The notes beneath the pieces are model-generated. The model was not told the origin of the DNA. It was given only the letters and a program-made list of their open reading frames with translations, and searched no databases. From positions 133,885,182 through 133,949,181 of the forward strand of contig OY992539.1 in assembly GCA_963921195.1 (NCBI GenBank): a stretch of DNA of 64,000 bases, given 5' to 3'. The DNA comes from Pegoplata infirma (lineage: Eukaryota > Arthropoda > Insecta > Diptera > Anthomyiidae). Made by a program: the position numbers and the translations under genes. Shown one piece after another: positions 54,190-64,000 of the stretch (position 1 is its first letter; the number at the start of each line of letters is the position of its first letter).

Positions 54190-54365
54190 GCTGACGCAAA
54201 TCAGTTGGCAGCCACTTCGAAATTATATCTCTATCCGGTGTTCGAAATGTTTCGCAATTACCATCATTTATTAGATCGATATTATCATTATCTTTCAAAC
54301 TCAACTTTATAGGGCAATGCTTATTCCAAATCTCCGTCAACACACATTTTGTTTTTAAAATTGTA
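54190..54365 (-). CDS. Candidate host exon, unknown protein, ending at a GTGAGT splice donor
   Basis: The minus strand has a frame with balanced composition reading VLTEIWNKHCPIKLSLKD, then NIDLINDGNCETFRTPDR and IISKWLPTDLRQR, directly followed by GTGAGTATT (54189-54181), a good 5' splice site with one base of the next codon left. Upstream the frame is open to a stop at about 54.38 kb; an acceptor may lie at TTCGAG there, but it has a poor pyrimidine tract. I do not recognise the protein family and see no neighbouring exon. It lies between two transposon-derived segments, so it could also be an unrecognised element. Confidence 0.3.
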
Positions 54366-55384
54366 GCACCTCGAATTTAAATCTTCATTCCACTCTAATA
54401 TACAAAATCTCGTTTATGCAAAACAACCCACTTTACCATGCTAAGCACGATTTACTATAAAAATTGTAAAACTTGTCTTTGAAAAGCAATTCGAGAAGAA
54501 GTATGAATGAACCAATGAATGAAAATAAACCTGAATTTAGCATAAATTGTAAACGCGCCTTCGTTGTTTTTTTTTTTCAATTCATTCATAAATGTGAAAA
54601 TTAGTTACACCTCCTCCCATACTCCCTCTACCAACACTAACTCTATCTCATATACAATTTGCTAGAGTTGTGTTAGGTCGACTCTCTTCATTCAAAAGTA
54701 GTTACCAAGTAAGTATTTTACACCATGTGTCGATTAGTTTTCGTTGTTATTTTTTTTTTATATTTTTTGCTAATGTTCAAAGGTTGAAGATGACTCATCA
54801 TTGATCGTCATCATAAGGTTGGTTAGTAAGTTTGATTGGTACTGGCTTGGTTGCTGGCTTGGCTGACTGGTGGTTTTGGTTGCTTCGTCTGTACTAGCGC
54901 CAATTACATACAATTTTTGTATAAAAATATTGATATAGTGTACAACAATAACAGATGAAGAAGCAGAAAAATATAATTTTACACTTTGATTTAAAAGTGC
55001 ACAGATTTGCAAAACCAAATGATCTGGAAGTAAACATTTTATGACTGGTCAAAAGACGTATGTTCAAACAATTGCTACAAAATATACAAGCGAAGGTATT
55101 TTGACGAATTTATCTGAAAGAACTCATCCACATCAAATCTGTTACACGAAACTATAATATCTTGGGAAGTCTCTGGAATCTTGCTCTTCGACATTATACT
55201 TCTATTAAGACTTACAAAAGATTAGGTTATGTGAAGGTTAATGTACAGCCGTTCAGATTAGCAGCAACATACGTTGAACTCCAAATAGTTTATGCTTATC
55301 ACTTCGGTCAGTGTAATGATTTGGAGATGGGATCCAAATAGCTATATAATCTTACAGAACAATCGGATATCATTTAATTACATT
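54366..55384. other. Gene-free stretch with TTGGTTGC/GGCTTGG simple sequence
   Basis: 54820-54890 has GGTTGG and GGCTTGGTTGC simple repeats. No supported coding frame. Confidence 0.5.
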
Positions 55385-55960
55385 TAAAAGTTGGAAGTAA
55401 GAGAAATACCCATTGGTTTCATAGGTTATGTAAGCAGGCAGCCACCAAATTGGTCAGTTCAAATGGGTCCTTCGACAAACGTAGTCCCGTTGTGTTACCT
55501 ACAAAAGACAGAAAAGATAACAAGAGAAGAAGAGATAGGAAAGAATGCTTTATTGGCCTCACTGGGATGTAAGCTGTTTCGCTCGGAGTTCTGTATAAAC
55601 ATGTTAAGTCCGCCACTACATTGACATAAAAAGTGCGATGCCTTATCTTTCTCCTCAACGTCCTGAAATCCCCCGCAATAGTCGTTGCAGGGATTTCCAT
55701 TTTTCTTGTGTGTGCATCGGAAATAAATGATTTTACCCGTACGCCGGATATCATATGAGTTTCACTTCGTCTTCGTGTCAGAGCACGTTGGTTTACGTCG
55801 CCATCTGCCGTTGGCGTTATCCAATATCTAAGTTTCGCTCCGCCGCTTACATACAGTTGCCATTTATACCCATATGTCCAGGCACCCAGATGAGTGCCAG
55901 ATTCAAATGTCTCGCCGTCTCTTTAAGAGACTCCCTGCATTTTTAAACATTTCAAGATAT
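55385..55960 (-). pseudogene. RNase H and Cys/His tail of another non-LTR element (fragment E)
   Basis: Minus strand: CRESLKETARHLNLALIW, VPGHMGINGN (RNase H), then after a frame change NPCNDYCGGFQDVEEKDKA and HFLCQCS, a C-C-H-C tail in which one Cys is lost (CGGF). It resembles the LOA/I-type ORF2 end but not families A or D closely. Only the C-terminal 190 or so codons survive. Confidence 0.75.
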
Positions 55961-56524
55961 GGTAGTCAAACCCAAGAGGGGTTTAGAAGCCATTGGTCTT
56001 AATAATGTTGCTCCATTCTATTAACACCTAAAATGGTACTGTTTTTTTCAAATTCCCTATACTTCCAGTACCAAGTGTCTTAATATATCTGCGGGATTTC
56101 TATTCAATAAAGCATGAATGAACATGTTAAACAAGTATAAACCAACAAACATTTATGCAACATTGATGCGAGACGACGCCACTGCGTCACCGCAAATTAA
56201 CATGTGTAATATGAGCATGTGCAAATGTTAAAAAAATTTAATGAATGAACGCGTCTTTTGTGGTTTTACTTCATTAGCACCATTCAATTTTACTTATTTG
56301 CTTACAAGTCTTTTAGTTTTTAGTTGGAATTGTAAAATATGAAAATTTGCAATTATGTATGTAAATACATAAATAATTTTAAATTGCTGACAGATGTATT
56401 AAATGACAATTCCGATTATGAGCTGTGAGCTGGCGATGAAGACAATAATACTGAAGATTTTGCACACCAAAAGAAATAACAATTCAAGAGTTTTGTTGTT
56501 AATTGTCCCCTCTGCGTCCATACA
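55961..56524. other. Gene-free stretch
   Basis: 56140-56230 is less AT-rich (GCGAGACGACGCCACTGCG) and may be unique host DNA. Nothing coding. Confidence 0.45.
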
Positions 56525-56667
56525 GCTTAGGTTAGGTTGTATGGGGCTACGTCCGCACACATAGACTCTAAAGTCAGTTTTGATACCACGGGACTATAAT
56601 AAGTTCCCCTACTAGTCCCTGCCGATGAACTTTTAAGACTTTTAAGGTATTGAATTTTGATATTCGA

Positions 56668-57539
56668 CTAATCAGAAAGATCGTACAGTTCCCGAGATCC
56701 CAGTGAAGTAAGTATCTGCCCAAAAAGTGCCGGGAAATGGCAAACAAAGTGTTTGATAATTTCTAACTCCTTCGTATCCATGCCACTCCGGAAAAAGTCA
56801 TTTAACGGCACATTTAACCGTTCTAAGTGCTTTAAAATAAAACTGAGTCCGGCAACTTCAACAACCACTGCCAAAATCTCTCCTCTTGGAAGCGATATCT
56901 GCTCACTTGTGTGCTTGTGAATAAGAGACCAAATTTATCGTGTAGTTTCACACCTCCATTCCTGTGCCCATCTCTGATTAGCCTCCGTCGCGAAACAAAG
57001 CCTAAGATTTTGCTTGCAAGTTTCTAAAGGCATACAACACATTCAATTTCTATTGGAACCTGTAAGGTAGTTTCCAGTCTTACAAGCTCATCGGTTTTGC
57101 ATTTTCCTGGAATGTCTCTGTGCCCTGGGACCCATATGTGTCGCATGTCACACTGCTTGGCCTTCTTATTTAATGACGTGCTGTAGATAAGGGCAGATTT
57201 TGTTTTCAGAAACATGGACTCCAGGGACTTGACAGTAGGAAAACATGTTGACTGCGGTTGTAGGCAAGACAGTGCAACTCCACCAGTCAGCCAGTGTTTA
57301 CCAGGCAGAGACTGGTAAACACTGGCTGCCATGCTCTGGAAATTTTTGAGCCAGGTTCAACCCGAATAGATTCCAAAGCCCACTTGTTCGTGTAGTTTCG
57401 ATCCATCTGTGTCAAAATTCACGGAGGCTCCACTATTCGCAGTGCCCCACATCCTAGACCCCATGGATGGTATCATAGTGGTAAAGTGGCCCATATAGGG
57501 ACCGTAGTCCATATTTTCTTTTATTATTATCTTATTCAA
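56668..57539 (-). pseudogene. LOA copy A4 RNase H and C-terminal tail
   Basis: 57539-57357 holds NFDTDGSKLHEQVGFGIYSG, the first RNase H strand with its catalytic Asp; 57332-57024 holds FPTVKSLESMFLKTKSAL and MRHIWVPGHRDIPGKCKTDE with the conserved His; 56874-56668 holds the degraded tail (HFVCHFPALFGQ). The catalytic Glu region is disturbed by the quasi-palindrome at 57288-57328. Not functional. Confidence 0.85.
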
Positions 57540-57806
57540 GATCGCGATATGGCCACAATCGCTGCTCCTCCATTGGTATCAAGTGAAGGGTGTTTTTTAA
57601 TGCAGCCGTAGGTGTTGTACGATGAGCACCAGTGATGCACATCGACGCCATTCTCTGTACCTTTCGTGATAATGACACAGTTTGCTTTGGTTTCTTAAGC
57701 AGGCTACCAGACAATGATTCGATACAGCAGAATTAGATGTAACACTGCTCTATAAATCCAATGAACGACTTAAGACTCATTTTCAAGCGTTTATTTTACA
57801 GAAATA

Positions 57807-58865
57807 TTAAGCAATCACTGCTTTTCTCCCCCGTTCCTCAATATAACACTTGAAATTCAACTTCCTATCTAGAAATACTCCAAGATATTTGGCTCCACCT
57901 GAGAAGGTCATTTCAGTGTCGTCCAGAGAAAAAGGATCAAAAGCAGGAATCTTATTTTTCCTTGTAAACAATACAAGCTTTGTTTTACTTCGATTAAATC
58001 CCAGACCACAGCCTCTTGCCCATTTAGACAGATCTTTAAGAGAACCCTGAAGAATGTCCCTCAATATTGGCAGATGCTTTCCCTTTACCGCTATAGCGAA
58101 TTCGTCAGCATATGTGATTCTAGAGATAGAAGCAATGAATTCAGTGCCAGGTTCCAAAGAAGCGGCGATGGAACACCTTCCAGTGGTGTGCACCTATTCA
58201 CAAATCGAGATATGACAGACGCTCACAATTCAGACGTTATACCTCTATTGGCAAGTAGATTTTCCACCATTAAAACGATCCCACGCTTCACTCCCAGACC
58301 AGACAATGCAGCAATTAGCGAGTCTGGAATGATATTATAAAAATTCCCCCTATCTATGGTAACAACGAGCTCATTAAGAGCAGTTTCCGTTGATCTGCCC
58401 TTGCTGTATGCATGTTGCCTTGTCGAAAGCAACCTCGGATCAATCACTCTACGCAAATATGAGTCTATCATTCGTTTCATTGTTTTTAACAAAAAAGAAG
58501 ACAGACTAATTGGTCTAAAATCCTTCGGAGCTGTATGGGAACTTTTCCTAGCCTTCGGGATAAAGACGACTCTGGTATTCTTTCATTTTAAAGGATTATA
58601 CGACCAGTTAATGCATGCTGTGTATAGATTAGACAGTCAAGGGGCTATATAGCCCGACACTTGCTGCATCTCAGCCGGAATTATACCATCAGGTCCAGGG
58701 GATTAATAGGGCCTGAAGCTTTTAATCGCCCAGATCCATGTTGGCATATTTATCTCCGAAGCACTTTCGGTTGCTTAGGCGTTAAAACGTTCCAAAGCTT
58801 TAAACGGCGTCTTGGAATTGCCCTGAATATGAGTATTTGGAATGAATCTCCTTCTTCATATTATG
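57807..58865 (-). pseudogene. LOA copy A4 reverse transcriptase
   Basis: In coding order: a fingers region with SPGPDGI-like and FIPKA-K sequence (58.56-58.75 kb), KDFRPISLSS across 58490-58540, TRQHAYSKGRSTETALNEL (58492-58223), then a deletion that removes the FLDIEG motif A, NIIPDSLIAALSGLG, and 58193-57807 with ISRITYADEFAIAVKG (motif C, second Asp replaced by Glu) and GGAKYLGVFLDRKLNFKC. Loss of motif A and the YADE change exclude activity. Confidence 0.85.
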
Positions 58866-59279
58866 CTAATTAGGTGGGTTAATTTCAAAGCTCGGAGACG
58901 TAATGAAACATCAAAAGTAGAACATTACCAGAGAAAGTTTTGTTGTTAATGCCTTCTCGACCAAGGACGGTCGACTTCATAAGGATGTGCAGAATTTCGA
59001 AGTGGGAACATCAGATAGTTATGCTGCAAAAATGAAAACCAATTATGCTGCAAAAAACAAGAATTTTTTAAAAAATAAAGTTAATGAACAAATTTTTTAA
59101 AAATGATAAAATTTAAAGAGTTTTAAGACAGAAATTACAAAAATTATTACTAAGAAAATAAACTGATGAAGCGCGGGTTAATGACCGGTCCTCCACTGAC
59201 TCCTTTCCACGGCAGAGTATTTCCCAGTATTTAAAATTATATAAGGTTAGTTGGAGTTTTCATGAACATCAATTCCAGG
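58866..59279. other. Gene-free spacer
   Basis: AT-rich; no structure recognised. Confidence 0.45.
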
Positions 59280-61049
59280 TGTATGAGAGTAGCTTCACGG
59301 CAGAAGTTTTCGGCGGCAAATGACTTTAAAATGTATTAAAACCAGTTCACAACTTCCTTTGTGGTCAGCACCTCTGGCTGATATACCCTGGATCAGAATT
59401 ATTTTACCTAGGTATAGTACAAAAATCACGCTATGGTCTCATGTCAGTTGCCGCACCTTCATTGTAATGCGGCCTTGTTAGTCGGCATTATATGAATGAT
59501 GGCCATTATGTGTATGATAGAAGTGGCTCCTTTACATAAACACACATACACTTTGAAGTCCGTTGTGATACCACCACACGTTTATGGGGTTACCCTACTA
59601 CTACAGTTTGAGCTTTTTATGAAAATCATAAGATATTGCATTTTGACATCCGATCAGAGGGACAATGCAGCTTAGACCAGGTAATGGCATATAAATCCTT
59701 TGATTGAAGCCTTATCAGAAGTCATTTGACTTCTACTATAACTACTCACAGTGTTTCTTTATGAGGCCCGGTCATTAGAGCAATCGCCGCACTGTGGCGC
59801 CTTTTTCCTAAAAGCGTTGCAAAAATCCAAAAATTGACAGAAGAATTTGATAAAATGATTGATTACATCTGATTGAAAACTCCTCACTGATTAAGAATCC
59901 AAAAACATTTTTGAAATCGGATGAAAATTATGAATTATAGAGCCACCCAAAGTTGGCAATTTTTCAGTCTGCCGAAAAAAGTTAAAACTTAAAAAAAATA
60001 TATCATCTTTAAATTGAATTTCAGGCAAACTATGCAACCGATCATTATTTTTTTGGTGTCGTTTGAAAGGTATATTAATTCAAATGAAACGATATAAAAA
60101 ACGGGTTATTTGGTCGAATACTTTGTTTTTAGACGCAGTTTTGCAAACACACCATATTTCGGTCTTTTTTTGATATTTGATAGAATAGAACTAAAAAAGT
60201 GACGGTTTGTGACGGGAACTAATAAACAGAGGATGTTTAGTATTTAATACTCTAACTTATTCAATAAAAATTGGGTGCCCGTACTTGCCCGTGTACATGA
60301 AAAAACAAAGAAACTGTAACAACTTTTACTACGAAAAGGAGATATTTTTAAAATATCCTAACAGATTTTGGGCAATTTTGAGATCCACTGGAATTTTTAC
60401 CAAGCTTAGTAGATGTATTGGTCTTTAATTTATTATTTTGTTTTTTTTTTTTGGCTTTTTTATTTGCTTATAACGCCCCCTAGTGGAATTTTTTTTAATA
60501 AGTAAACACTTTGACGAGCTGTAACTCCTGAACGAATTAAGATATTTTAAAAGTTAAATTTTTGTATTTTTAATAAAACAAAGTCAAACATAAAAATTGC
60601 GAAAAACTTATGTTTCATCTCGGAATTTTTAAGAATTTTTTAAATAGACAAAGGTTTGTGTACAAAGAAAGAAACTTATCTAACAAGATTTTTAATAAGT
60701 TTTTAATTAAAAAAGTCTTACATTTTTTTAACCCTAGTGAATGATCTGTTAAAATTGAACCTACAGCTAATTACAAAAAATAAAATTAGTGTTTTGAATT
60801 CTCATTGAGTTAATAGTTCTTTTTTTATATATTTGAAAGTTTCAAATCATCTTTTTAAAATTTGCCTATGTCTTTAAGACATAAATATACTTGGTTAGTT
60901 TAAAAGGTGAAACTTTTTTAAAATATATAAGTTTTAAGTAAACTTTTACTTGACACAATTAAAAAATTACTTAAAAAAACAAAAAAAAAAATCAAGTAAA
61001 ATTTTAGTTTTATAAATTGAAAATTTACTGAAATTTGTTGGTAAACATT

Positions 61050-61125
61050 TATTAAATTAAATAAATAGATTTTTTGAGCTCAAGGCCTTGAGCTCAAAAA
61101 AAATCTATTTATTTAATTAAATTTG
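61050..61125. repeat. Palindrome centred on AAGGCCTT
   Basis: Arms of about 35 bp (TAAATAAATAGATTTTTTGA and complement) meet with no spacer at 61085/61086; they differ in the length of one A/T run and at the outer edge. Confidence 0.85.
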
Positions 61126-61396
61126 AAAGGTCGAATATTTACAATTATAATTCATTTATTAAATTTTAAATATGAAATGGTTTTCTGGTGCAAAATTGAG
61201 TAATATTTTACTCAATACCGTTAAAAATTTCCTAATTTTTTTTATTATTTTTTCGTCATATAAGAGTAGTATTATTTCGAGACTTTTAATATGTATTCAC
61301 GAGAATATCAGCGTGCGGACTGACCTAATTTGACGCACAAGTTGTTATATTTTAAATGATTTTTAGATTTAGAAATATCATTACTTTTAAAGATAG

Positions 61397-61870
61397 GATT
61401 TTTGCAACAAAATAGGTCAAAAGGTGTCACTGGTCATAGTGCCGAAACGGGCCTATTACAATGCGAATGCGCTTTTCTTGAAGCTAAAGGAGATAAAATT
61501 CAAGTGCGTTTTAAACATTAAAAATGCCTTGAAAACTTCAAAATTTGTGATTTTTGCTACGAAAAAAAGTTAAAACGAGGCACTGTGCTGCAGTGGGCCA
61601 ATGGCCATGTGGGCTTCTTATTTTTAAGCTGAAAGGGTTTCTTTCAAATGCTTTATAAATCTTGATAATACCTTTATTACTTTAAAGTTTATAATGCTTA
61701 CAACGACACTGTGCACAGTGCCGCGGCTGGCCTATTACCTCGTGGCTCATATATTTTGAAGCTAGGGGAGTCTTCTTTCGAATGCTCTTTAAATTTTTAA
61801 AATATCTTCATTAGTTCATAAGTTATGATTTTTGCAACGAAAAAAGTTAAAAGGCGCCACTGTGCGCCGT
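61397..61870. repeat. Four diverged tandem units of about 140-150 bp in element F
   Basis: GATTTTTGCAACGAAAAAAGTTAAAA followed by a CACTGTGC block recurs at about 61397, 61550, 61690 and 61828. The last unit doubles as the right terminus. Confidence 0.7.
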
Positions 61871-62262
61871 TGAAATCTTTCTTGTCTCTGATTAGTTTTT
61901 CCACCGAAACAAAGCCATGTTTGCTTTTCAAATGTTTCTAGATGCATAACAACACATTCCAATTTCGTAGGAACCAGTAAGATAGTTCTCAGACTTACAA
62001 GTCCATCAGCTATGCAATATTTCTCTGCGAATTTCAAACCGAAAGACGATCTCATTTAAAAACGTGCCGCGGCTAAGGTTAGACTTTGTGTTCAAAAACA
62101 TTGCCTCTAAGGGCTTATAGAGTGACTGCTGTTGTAGACAGGGCAATGCATCTCAACCAGCTATTAGCTCGCTTTAATTTCAGCATCTTCATCTGGTAAG
62201 CACTGCAATGATCTAACAACTTTCTGGCTATGGTTAATCTCAATATTATTATTTTGTTTCCA

Positions 62263-62425
62263 AATTTTAAACTTTTAATAACACCGGTTCTTACCGGTAT
62301 TGCTTCTTCGATACCGGTTTACCGTTATCGAAACGATTTTAAAACTCTTACCGATACCGAAATATATGAAAAATTAGATACCGTTATAATTTCCGTTATT
62401 CGTTGCGGTTATTCGTAACGGACAT
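62263..62425. repeat. Degenerate ACCGGTAT/CCGTTAT simple repeat
   Basis: CACCGGTTCTTACCGGTATTG, GATACCGGTTTACCG and CGTTATTCGTTGCGG-like words in both orientations; reminiscent of the CGATACC variants at 38.94-39.1 kb. Confidence 0.6.
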
Positions 62426-63632
62426 TCTTAATTTTAACAACATTGCCTCGATGAATCATATTTGTCGGTAGCTCTTTTCATACATAGTTCGTAGACTTTC
62501 ATGATTAAAAAGCTTTCTGAAGATGGTTTTATTTTCGAAGCACATATTACAAACATTTGTAATTGTGTTCAACTGAATTGAACAACTCTCTTTTTGGGTT
62601 TAGATTTTCCTCTCCTAAGTGACTATGAAAACATTCATTTCCGTCTCCTACGACCCTGCAAAAGATTGAAAATAATTTTCTGATTGTTTTATTTATGTGT
62701 AGGTTAATTTCAACATATTTTTAGTTTCAAAAAATTGTTGGCAAAATTTCTCTACATCGTTTTTTTATTTTTTCTTTTCCACATAAATGCAACTTATGAA
62801 TGAATGAACTATGAATAGAAGTACTTGAAACATAAATACACGTAGTACGTGGTTAACATACATTCGTACATACACAAATACATTAATACATACAAAATGT
62901 ACGCCGACGCAAATGTCGATTTGTGTTTGCACATTGTCTACAATTCAACGCCAACAATTGTCTGGCGCAAGTAAAGTTGAGTTCAACAACTTTGCAAAAT
63001 CAAACATTTCAACAACATATTGTGCTGTTGCTGCTGCTTTCGTATGTTAAATGAACTACTACTACGTGTATGTAGTTCTTATTGTTGCTTTGTTTACCGC
63101 GGTAGTTAAAAGCAACTATATTAATTATGCTTCCTGCGCTTTTTTTTCCTACTTACACAATTGTATGTATGAATACATTACAACTGGTAAACTATGGTTA
63201 AAAAGTATTTGGGATTCTGAAATAGTAATGAATGAAATAGTAGACTAAACCACTTTATGAAAGGTCTGTGTGTGGGTGTGGTAATATTATCATGACATAT
63301 GATCCAAGGGTCCAAAGATTATGTTCTTGGAGAAATCCCGAGAAGGACAGAACTGGTACTCTTCAGTATGATAACCTAGATTCCAAGTTTCAGACTGACG
63401 GAATTTAGGAACTATGAGCTTAATACAAAATGTCCACGATTACTCTATTATTGATACCAGCATACTGGGATAATTGTTGCCGCAATGAACCCTTTTTTCA
63501 AAAGGAGTCAGTGAAATAGCTCAAGGCTTATTGCATTGTTAACAGCCACTGGAAGATCAACGAACACGTAAAAAATCTGGAAAATCAATGTCAAGATAGA
63601 CACTGTCGAAGTTTCCATGCATCTAAGAATGG
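62426..63632. other. Gene-free stretch, possibly unique host DNA
   Basis: 62880-63060 is less AT-rich with GTTGCTGCTGC and CAACGCCAACAATTG phrases. No supported coding frame. Confidence 0.45.
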
Positions 63633-64000
63633 GGTTAGGTTAGGGTTGCATAGTCAGGTCGGCACTCCATAGCGATACCACAAAACTCCTTCCGTTTTTC
63701 ATTAGAGGTATTCAGAGTCTTGTTGCCACCCCTGGCAATGTAGCAAAAGAGTACTTCTTTCAAAAAATACATGTATTTTGAAAAGTAATTTTGAAAAGTG
63801 CTCTTTTACCACCAGTGCCAGGGCTGGCAAGCAAGACTCTGAATACCTCTATTGTAAACTAAATACATTGACCTTTATTGCGATTTGCTCGAAACTTTCC
63901 TGGTCTACACTCGTAGTTTTTTCCAAAGTAACAAATTGTGTATTCTTTATATTCGAGTCCAGACAGTGACACAGGATGTGTTGAATGGTTTCCTCAACGA
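63633..64000 (-). mobile_element. LOA-like 3' end, running off the window, with a nested MITE
   Basis: Starts GGGTTAGGTTAGGGTTGC, then CGGCACTCCATAGCGATACC, related to other LOA-like 3' UTRs, and ends at the window edge in sequence for the C-terminal tail (GACACAGGATGTGTTGAATGG). The MITE at 63705-63849 splits it. Confidence 0.65.
63703..63851. mobile_element. Hairpin MITE (63705-63849, 145 bp), TA duplication
   Basis: TA at 63703-63704 and 63850-63851 flanks GAGGTATTCAGAGTCTTG and its perfect complement CAAGACTCTGAATACCTC; inner sequence continues as an imperfect inverted repeat (GCCACCCCTGGCA / TGCCAGGGCTGGC) almost to the centre. Tc1/mariner-type MITE likely. Confidence 0.8.

Larger units (their letters stand above)
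56525..58865 (-). mobile_element. LOA family A, copy A4
   Basis: Starts TTAGGTTAGGTTGTATGGGG on the plus strand (3' tail) and runs through Cys/His tail, RNase H, thumb, motif C, palm and fingers up to about 58.86 kb. It is the clearest copy for protein reading but is frameshifted, has an altered YADD box, a deletion at motif A and a 17-bp-arm quasi-palindrome at 57288-57328. Target duplication not resolved. Confidence 0.85.
59780..61875. mobile_element. 2.1-kb element (F) with about 42-bp terminal inverted repeats
   Basis: The left end CGCCGCACTGTGGCGCCTTTTTCC...CGTTGCAAAAATC is the imperfect complement of the right end GATTTTTGCAACG...AAAAGGCGCCACTGTGCGCCG. Three further diverged copies of the terminal block lie at 61397-61740. 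The interior is AT-rich without a transposase frame and contains a palindrome at 61050-61125. Class unknown; target duplication not identified. Confidence 0.65.
59280..62260 (-). mobile_element. Highly decayed LOA family A-like copy, split by a 2.1-kb element
   Basis: 59560-59770 matches the 3' UTR and tail of family A (TTTGAAGTCCGTTGTGATACC, TGCATTTTGACATCCGATC, AGAAGTCATTTGAC); after the insert, 61875-62260 matches the RNase H region (TTTCTAGATGCATAACAACAC, CAATTTCGTAGGAACCAGTAAG). Orientation is minus. No frame is open. Confidence 0.6.

Noticed and set aside
1..64000. LTR retrotransposons
   Set aside because: I found no pair of long terminal repeats with TG...CA ends, no primer-binding site and no integrase or protease motif on either strand.
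1..64000. tRNA or rRNA genes
   Set aside because: No sequence folds by eye into a complete tRNA with acceptor stem, and no conserved rRNA segment was seen; only T-arm-like patches occur.

Overview
This window looks like repeat-dense, AT-rich nuclear DNA from a higher fly (Diptera, probably a calyptrate). The reasons are the insect Jockey and LOA-type non-LTR retrotransposons, many hAT-like non-autonomous DNA transposons, short palindromes of the TTCGGC-NNN-GCCGAA type, and the absence of any bacterial gene organisation. I find no complete host gene. One short candidate exon near 54.2-54.4 kb is the only possible non-transposon coding sequence. All other supportable protein-coding sequence belongs to transposable elements, most of it decayed.

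Layout. 0.07-1.04 kb: an interspersed repeat split by a truncated LOA-type retroelement. 2.8-6.3 kb: the longest copy of that LOA family (minus strand), itself split by a 246-bp MITE and by two related hAT MITEs sharing one target. 7.7-8.6 kb: a relic of a Jockey element. 9.5-13.3 kb: the youngest element, a 5'-truncated Jockey retrotransposon with Gag-like ORF1, endonuclease/reverse transcriptase ORF2, poly-A tail and a perfect 12-bp target duplication; one extra A breaks ORF2. 14-18 kb: short satellites, small inverted repeats, a composite repeat and a 275-bp LOA 3' end with perfect target duplication. 19-34 kb: fragments of a LOA-like element and of a second non-LTR family (called C here), nested with hAT elements, two inverted-repeat elements and a diverged 35-bp satellite. 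35-46 kb: the main 35-bp satellite, GC-rich and other hAT MITEs, ACCAATACC microsatellites, and a plus-strand LOA 3' end interrupted in its last codons by a hAT element that itself carries the 35-bp satellite. 46.76-48.92 kb: a 2.16-kb near-perfect palindrome. 49-54 kb: a long family C copy (endonuclease plus reverse transcriptase, catalytic residues lost) with a TA-type MITE inside and another beside it. 55-64 kb: more LOA-like copies, one split by a 2.1-kb element with GGCGCC-containing terminal inverted repeats.

Whole-window patterns. (1) 15 of the 18 non-LTR fragments I recognise lie on the minus strand, so a left-to-right transcript would be antisense to most of them, as in a unidirectional piRNA-type cluster. 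(2) Several LOA-like 3' ends finish in CCTAACC repeats, which match the ancestral insect telomere repeat TTAGG. (3) hAT-type elements have exact 8-bp duplications at many sites and build nested layers. (4) The 35-bp dyad satellite is carried inside at least one hAT element, which gives a mechanism for its dispersal. Family letters (A, B, C etc.) are local labels, not database names.
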